Of a stretch of 64,000 nt of DNA, positions 59,584 to 64,000 are shown one piece after another. The stretch covers positions 88,169 through 152,168 of the forward strand of contig JAGXGM010000036.1 of NCBI GenBank assembly GCA_024636675.1, written 5' to 3'. Within the stretch, counting starts at the first letter, position 1. Each line of letters begins with the position of its first letter. The notes below the pieces were generated by a model. It saw nothing but the letters and a program-made list of their open reading frames with translations, made no database searches and was not told the origin of the DNA. Both the position numbers and the translations under genes were made by a program. The stretch comes from Hydrogenophilales bacterium (GTDB lineage Bacteria; Pseudomonadota; Gammaproteobacteria; Burkholderiales; Thiobacillaceae).

Positions 59584-61146
59584 TCACCAATAAGGCTTCA
59601 GCTTCAGGATATCCCGCACCACCCCGGTGCTTTCGCCATTCGCCGCATCCGCCTGTTTCGCCGCCAGCCAGCCGAGGACGAAGTCGCCCATCGCCCCCGC
59701 GGCGACATGCCCTGAAGGACTCCGGTCCACTACGCCCTGAAGAACGTGTGGAGTCGTATGAGCAGCAGCCAGCAGGTTCCACGCCACCCGCGCATCGTTG
59801 CTTCGCCCCAGGCTGTCCTGCGCGTTGCGCAGCACAGTCAGATAGCGATCCTGCCGGCGACCGCCAAACAGGGCCTGGAAAAACTCGGCTGCATAGCGCT
59901 GACGCTTGATGGCAATGCGCAGGGCGTGGCGCTGCGCCGCCTGCAGTTGCGCGAAATCGCGCGCGCCGCGAACGATGGGGCGGTGGCCTTTCTGCAGCGC
60001 CCGCCGCGCCCACTTTTTCAGCGGCGATAGCTGGACGGAGCGCTGCGCTTCCGGCACGTCTCGCCAGCCGCGCTGCAGCAGCCAGCGCTGCAGCGCCAGC
60101 AGCCACGCGCCCGGGCGTGCCTGGATCAGCGCCGCCTGCATGGTCATGCGCACCTCGGCGCGATGCGCCTGCAGCGCGTGCATGCCGCGCGCCCAGGCGT
60201 CGGCATCGGGGTAATGCGGCGCAATCGCGGGCAGGGTTTCGCCGCACAGCACGTCCCAGTCGCGCGCCGGTCCGAGCGCGGCGGCCAGCGTGCGCAGGCC
60301 GTCTATCAATTCATCCGGCAGCACGCACACCCGACGAGTCAGCCGCAGCGCCGCGCGCAGGCGCCGCAGCGCCACCCGCGCCTGGTGCACGTATTCGATG
60401 TCATCGGATGCAAGCACGCCCGGCAGATTGGACTGGAACTGCGCAAGACACGCCTGGACAATCGCGGCAAAGCCGTCTTCCACGCGCATGCTGTCGTCCA
60501 GTGCCTGCGGCACGGATTTCACCGGCGCCGCGTCTACCCCGCGTGCCAGGCGCACGCCGCGTTCGGCTTTGCTGATGTCGAACGGCAGGCAATCGAACGC
60601 GCCGGCCCACTCCAGCGCCAGCGCGAACAGCGCATCCGGCTGGCCGGCTTTGAGTTCGAGTTCGATCTCGCAGATCGGCTGGCTGTTTTTCCCTGCACGC
60701 ACTTCGCCCACGTCCAGCGCCACCTCGATCTGCGCGCCGCCGCGGCCCTTGAGCAGCCAGGTGGTGCGCTCAAAGCGCGTCTCGAACACCGGCACCAACT
60801 GCGCGCGCAGCGCCTCCGGCACCAACGCCCGCGCCTCGGCCGGAAACCGGCTCCAGTCCGGCATGCTGCGGGCAACCGGCACCTCGAACTCGGCGCGCTG
60901 CGACAGCCCGCCGCGCCGCTCGCCCTCGGTTTTCAGCGTCTGCAGCCAGCGCCGCCCGGCCCGCCGCACCCTCAACGCCACGCCCTGCGCACTCAAGGCA
61001 AAATCCGGGGTGTCGAAATAACGGGTGACCAGTTCCTGCCGCACTGGCGCGTCACGCCGCCTGGCCATCCGTTTCAGGAAGGCCGCAGCCTGTTGCGGGG
61101 GCAGCGCCAGCTTGAGTTCAATCTCGACCGAGTCGGAAACTGTCAT
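59584..61146 (-). CDS. CYTH-CHAD protein, inorganic triphosphatase-like
   Basis: 520 aa with two domains. The CYTH domain (about 1-205) starts EIELKLALPP with the ExExK motif of triphosphate-tunnel enzymes and has RYFDTPDFALSAQGVALRVRR. The CHAD domain (about 225-500) is a basic helical domain rich in His, Arg and Lys (YVHQARVALRRLRAALRLTRR, HALRIAIKRQRYAAEFFQALF) that binds polyphosphate in related proteins. ATG at 61146; its first codons overlap the Pho box. Divergent from ppk. Confidence 0.92.
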   Translation of the reverse strand: MTVSDSVEIELKLALPPQQAAAFLKRMARRRDAPVRQELVTRYFDTPDFALSAQGVALRVRRAGRRWLQTLKTEGERRGGLSQRAEFEVPVARSMPDWSRFPAEARALVPEALRAQLVPVFETRFERTTWLLKGRGGAQIEVALDVGEVRAGKNSQPICEIELELKAGQPDALFALALEWAGAFDCLPFDISKAERGVRLARGVDAAPVKSVPQALDDSMRVEDGFAAIVQACLAQFQSNLPGVLASDDIEYVHQARVALRRLRAALRLTRRVCVLPDELIDGLRTLAAALGPARDWDVLCGETLPAIAPHYPDADAWARGMHALQAHRAEVRMTMQAALIQARPGAWLLALQRWLLQRGWRDVPEAQRSVQLSPLKKWARRALQKGHRPIVRGARDFAQLQAAQRHALRIAIKRQRYAAEFFQALFGGRRQDRYLTVLRNAQDSLGRSNDARVAWNLLAAAHTTPHVLQGVVDRSPSGHVAAGAMGDFVLGWLAAKQADAANGESTGVVRDILKLKPYW

Positions 61147-61157
61147 ATATCTGTCAT
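61140..61157 (+). promoter_or_regulatory. Perfect Pho box upstream of ppk
   Basis: CTGTCATATATCTGTCAT matches the 18-base PhoB consensus at every defined position. It points toward ppk on the plus strand and lies at the start codon of the divergent CYTH-CHAD gene. TATCAT at 61180-61185 is the likely -10, 22 bp beyond the box, about one helical turn more than usual. Confidence 0.85.
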
Positions 61158-61211
61158 GTCAGGATGAAGACGGGGCGTTTATCATTGAAGCACACTACGA
61201 AAAACCCAATC

Positions 61212-63272
61212 ATGAACCTGCCAAGCCCCGATACCCTCATCAACCGCGAGCTCGGCATCCTCGAGTTTCAGCGACGCGTCCTGGCGCAGGCCGACGATCC
61301 CGACATGCCGCTGCTGGAGCGGCTGAAATTCATTTGCATCTTTTCCAGCAACCTGGACGAATTCTTCGAGGTTCGGGTGGCCGGACTGAAGGAGCAGATT
61401 CGCGCCAACACCCCCCTGCGCTCGCCCGATGGCATGACGCCAAGCCAGCAATATCGCGCGGTATCGGAAACCGCACATGCGCTGGTGGCCCGGCAATACG
61501 AACTTTTCAACAAGGAAATCATTCCCGAGCTGGCCAGCCACGGAATTCACTTTTTCCGCCGTACGCAGTGGAACGAAACCCAGGCCGAGTGGATCCGCGA
61601 TTATTTTTTCCGCGAGCTGATGCCGGTGCTGACGCCGGTGGGGCTCGATCCTTCGCACCCCTTCCCGCGCGTGCTCAACAAGAGCCTCAACTTCGCGGTC
61701 GAGTTGTCCGGGCGCGACGCTTTCGGCCGCAATTCCGGCGCCGCCGTCGTGCAGGCGCCGCGCTCCCTGCCGCGGGTGATCCATATGCCGGAAGAAATCG
61801 CCGGTTGCGAATACGGTTTCGTCTTCCTGTCGTCGATCCTGCATGCGCACGTCGGCGAGCTGTTCGCCGGAATGAAGGTGGAAGGCTGCTACCAGTTCCG
61901 CGTCACCCGCAACTCCGACCTGTTCGTCGACGACGAGGAAACCAAGAACCTGCGCCAGGCCCTGCAGGGCGAACTGCCGCAGCGCCATTACGGCGCGGCG
62001 GTGCGGCTGGAAGTGGCCGACAACTGCTCGGCCTCGATGGCCGCCTTCCTGCTGGAACAGTTCGAACTCGACGCCGACGCGCTCTACCAGGAACACGGCC
62101 CGGTCAACCTGGTGCGCCTGATGCAGGTGCCCGACTGGGTCGACCGTCCCGAACTGAAATTCGCGCCTTTCGTCCCGGCCCTGCCTGCCCGGCTGGCCAA
62201 GCATGAAGACATCTTTGCGCAGATCAGGAAAGGCGACATCCTGCTGCACCATCCGTTCGAATCGTTCCAGCCGGTGACCGACTTCATCGAGCAGGCCGCC
62301 GCCGACCCCAACGTCGTCGCCATGCGGCAGACGGTCTACCGCACCGGCACCGACTCCAAGCTGATGCAGGCGCTGATTCGCGCCGCCTTGTCAGGCAAGG
62401 AAGTCACCGTGGTGGTCGAGCTGATGGCGCGCTTCGATGAGGAAGCCAACATCAACTGGGCCGCCAAGCTGGAAGAAGTCGGCGCGCACGTGATCTATGG
62501 CGTGGTCGGCCACAAAACCCACGCCAAGCTCGCGCTGGTCGTCCGCCGCGAAGAAGGCGTGCTGCGCCGCTACGCGCACCTGGGCACCGGCAACTACCAC
62601 GCCCGCACCGCGCGCCTGTACACCGACTTCGGCCTGCTGACCGCCGACGAGACCATCACCGCGGACGTCGGCAGCCTGTTCACCCAGATCACCGGCCTCG
62701 GCAAGGCCGGCAAGCTCAAGCGCCTGTGGCAGGCGCCGTTCACCCTGCACAGCGAAGTCGTCGCCGCGATCAACCGCGAGGCCGAACAGGCCGCCGCCGG
62801 CCAACCCGCCGCCATCGTCGCCAAGATGAACGCGCTGCTGGAGCCGCAGGTCATCGCCGCGCTCTACGCCGCGTCGCAGGCCGGGGTGAAGATCGATCTC
62901 ATCATCCGCGGCGTGTGCGCGCTGCGCCCCGGCATCGCCGGCCTGTCGGACAACATCCGGGTGCGCTCGGTGGTCGGGCGCTTCCTCGAACACACGCGGA
63001 TTTTCTATTTCAAGCACGGCGGCGACGAACAGGTATACCTGTCCTCCGCCGACTGGATGGACCGCAACTTCTTCCGCCGCATCGAAACCGGCTTCCCGGT
63101 GCTCAATCCCAAGCTGAAAAAACGCGTCATCGCCGAAGGCCTCAAGCCCTACCTGCGCGACAACGTGCAGGCCTGGGAGATGCAGGCCGACGGCAGCTAC
63201 CGCCGCCGCAAGCCCCATCGCGCCAAACCGTACAGCGCTCAGGACGTGCTGCTGGCGCTGATTTCGCGCTGA
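61212..63272 (+). CDS. ppk1: Polyphosphate kinase 1
   Basis: Polymerises the gamma-phosphate of ATP into polyphosphate, reversibly. 686 aa. The phospholipase-D-like halves carry the catalytic His motifs VVGHKTHAKLALV and RYAHLGTGNYH, with HTRIFYFKHGG and YLSSADWMDRNF near the end. The N-terminus LINRELGILEFQRRVL is the PPK1 start. I prefer ATG at 61212: an ATG at 61164 would precede the likely transcription start. Divergent from the CYTH-CHAD gene. Confidence 0.96.
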   Translation: MNLPSPDTLINRELGILEFQRRVLAQADDPDMPLLERLKFICIFSSNLDEFFEVRVAGLKEQIRANTPLRSPDGMTPSQQYRAVSETAHALVARQYELFNKEIIPELASHGIHFFRRTQWNETQAEWIRDYFFRELMPVLTPVGLDPSHPFPRVLNKSLNFAVELSGRDAFGRNSGAAVVQAPRSLPRVIHMPEEIAGCEYGFVFLSSILHAHVGELFAGMKVEGCYQFRVTRNSDLFVDDEETKNLRQALQGELPQRHYGAAVRLEVADNCSASMAAFLLEQFELDADALYQEHGPVNLVRLMQVPDWVDRPELKFAPFVPALPARLAKHEDIFAQIRKGDILLHHPFESFQPVTDFIEQAAADPNVVAMRQTVYRTGTDSKLMQALIRAALSGKEVTVVVELMARFDEEANINWAAKLEEVGAHVIYGVVGHKTHAKLALVVRREEGVLRRYAHLGTGNYHARTARLYTDFGLLTADETITADVGSLFTQITGLGKAGKLKRLWQAPFTLHSEVVAAINREAEQAAAGQPAAIVAKMNALLEPQVIAALYAASQAGVKIDLIIRGVCALRPGIAGLSDNIRVRSVVGRFLEHTRIFYFKHGGDEQVYLSSADWMDRNFFRRIETGFPVLNPKLKKRVIAEGLKPYLRDNVQAWEMQADGSYRRRKPHRAKPYSAQDVLLALISR

Positions 63273-63287
63273 CCCCGACGCCGCCCC

Positions 63288-63304
63288 GGCTCACGGAGTG
63301 AGCC
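63288..63304 (+). terminator. Short hairpin after ppk
   Basis: GGCTCAC and GTGAGCC form a 7-bp stem with a GGA loop, 15 bp after the ppk stop, without a T-run. A weak terminator candidate. Confidence 0.35.
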
Positions 63305-63334
63305 GTCAACAAAGCTTCACCTGAATGCCACGTT

Positions 63335-63350
63335 ACCGTCACATGACGGT
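63335..63350. promoter_or_regulatory. 16-bp inverted repeat before the LpxH-like gene
   Basis: ACCGTCACATGACGGT has 7-bp arms around CA, 15 bp before the LpxH-like gene. Possible operator or mRNA structure; no family assigned. Confidence 0.35.
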
Positions 63351-63364
63351 GGCCTGATGGCGGC

Positions 63365-64000
63365 ATGTTTAATCGCGTTACGAATCTGCTCCGCGCGCGC
63401 CAGAATACCCAGGCCTGGCAGCCCGCCGACGCCGCCCCCTGGCCTTCCGGCCAGATTTCCGCTCCGCCCCCTGTCTCGTCTTCAACGGATCCCCGTGCGC
63501 CCCGCCACTACCGCACACTGTGGATTTCCGACATCCACCTCGGCACGGCCGGCTGCCAGGCCCGTTATCTGATCGATTTCCTGAAGCACAACGAATCCGA
63601 CACGCTCTATCTGGTTGGCGACATCATCGACGGCTGGCAATTGCGCAAAGGCTGGTACTGGCCGCAGTCCCACAACGATGTGGTGCAAAAGCTGTTGCGC
63701 AAGGCGCGCAAGGGCACACGGGTGATCTACGTGCCCGGCAACCACGATTCGATGGCGCGGCAGTTCATGGGCCTGGACTTCGGCGACATCGAGGTGGCCG
63801 ACGAGGTGATCCACGTCACCGCCGACGGCAGGCGCTTTCTGGTCACCCACGGCGACCTCTTCGACGGCGTGATGCAGCACGCGCGCTGGCTGGCCTATCT
63901 AGGCGACAGCGGCTACACCGCGATCCTCGCGCTCAACCGCTGGTTCAACGGCCTGCGCACCCGCATGGGCTACCCCTACTGGTCGCTGTCGCAATACATC
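63365..64000 (+). CDS. LpxH-like metallophosphatase (partial)
   Basis: Calcineurin-fold phosphatase related to UDP-2,3-diacylglucosamine diphosphatase (LpxH), 212 residues before the window ends. Metal motifs are complete so far: ISDIHLG (about 55-61), LVGDIIDGW, VPGNHD and THGDLFDG. A Pro/Ser/Ala-rich N-terminal extension of about 45 residues precedes the enzyme fold. ATG at 63365 (MFNRVTNLLRARQN). Lipid A synthesis or another phosphoesterase role is possible. Truncated by the window edge. Confidence 0.88.
   Translation, partial: MFNRVTNLLRARQNTQAWQPADAAPWPSGQISAPPPVSSSTDPRAPRHYRTLWISDIHLGTAGCQARYLIDFLKHNESDTLYLVGDIIDGWQLRKGWYWPQSHNDVVQKLLRKARKGTRVIYVPGNHDSMARQFMGLDFGDIEVADEVIHVTADGRRFLVTHGDLFDGVMQHARWLAYLGDSGYTAILALNRWFNGLRTRMGYPYWSLSQYI

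Noticed and set aside
61164..61211. Earlier start for ppk at the ATG 61164
   Set aside because: The likely transcription start (from TATCAT at 61180) would be downstream of it, and the residues added are not conserved.

Overview
The window is about 64 kb of GC-rich, densely packed bacterial chromosome with no plasmid, phage, IS or CRISPR content. The protein sequences and gene orders (a 14-gene nuo operon preceded by secG and tRNA-Leu; bamE divergent from fur; bamC next to dapA; a CNP1-like gene followed by proB; rubrerythrin with a DUF3501 partner) indicate a betaproteobacterium. A chemolithotroph of the Thiobacillus/Sulfuricella type is my best guess, but this is inference from family resemblance.

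Layout. 1-14047: complex I genes, all on the minus strand; nuoN runs off the left edge. 14098-15457: a likely nuo promoter, tRNA-Leu(GAG), secG and tpiA. 15541-19392: the high-affinity phosphate transporter pstSCAB behind a clear Pho box. 19403-25584: housekeeping genes (glmM, folP, ftsH, rlmE, yhbY, a DUF4149 gene, greA). 25602-30063: carAB behind a strong sigma-70 promoter whose transcript would begin with a terminator-like hairpin. 30101-35153: grx, dapB and bamE diverging from fur, then a tightly overlapped operon CNP1-like/proB/histidine phosphatase/cobalamin-type binding protein. 35334-39989: a cation-efflux protein, a DUF2784 protein, an SLC13 permease and a cyclopropane fatty acid synthase. 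40050-44979: a redox island with rubrerythrin, an Fe-S protein and DUF3501 on one side, and msrB, a flavin reductase and a secreted metallo-beta-lactamase-fold hydrolase on the other. 45007-49743: DUF3301, rhlE, a YycJ-type hydrolase, bamC and dapA, with a 136-bp near-palindrome between bamC and dapA. 49872-51266: zwf. 51348-58751: part of a flagellar operon (fliF, G, H, I, J, an unrecognised 156-aa gene, O, P, Q, R). 59060-64000: a polyphosphate-linked block (sixA, CYTH-CHAD, ppk with an 18/18 Pho box) and a truncated LpxH-like phosphatase.

How the parts fit. Two separated loci, pst and ppk, carry PhoB-type boxes, so phosphate import and polyphosphate synthesis are probably co-regulated, with the CHAD-domain protein and SixA beside ppk. 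The most unusual observations are: (1) a 35-bp tandem repeat at the fliF-fliG junction that makes two 12-residue mini-ORFs, each coupled by an ATGA overlap, between the two genes; (2) the long near-palindrome between dapA and bamC; (3) the promoter-plus-hairpin leader of carA; (4) the rubrerythrin/Fe-S/DUF3501 set facing a palindromic operator; (5) the unknown gene in the flagellar operon.
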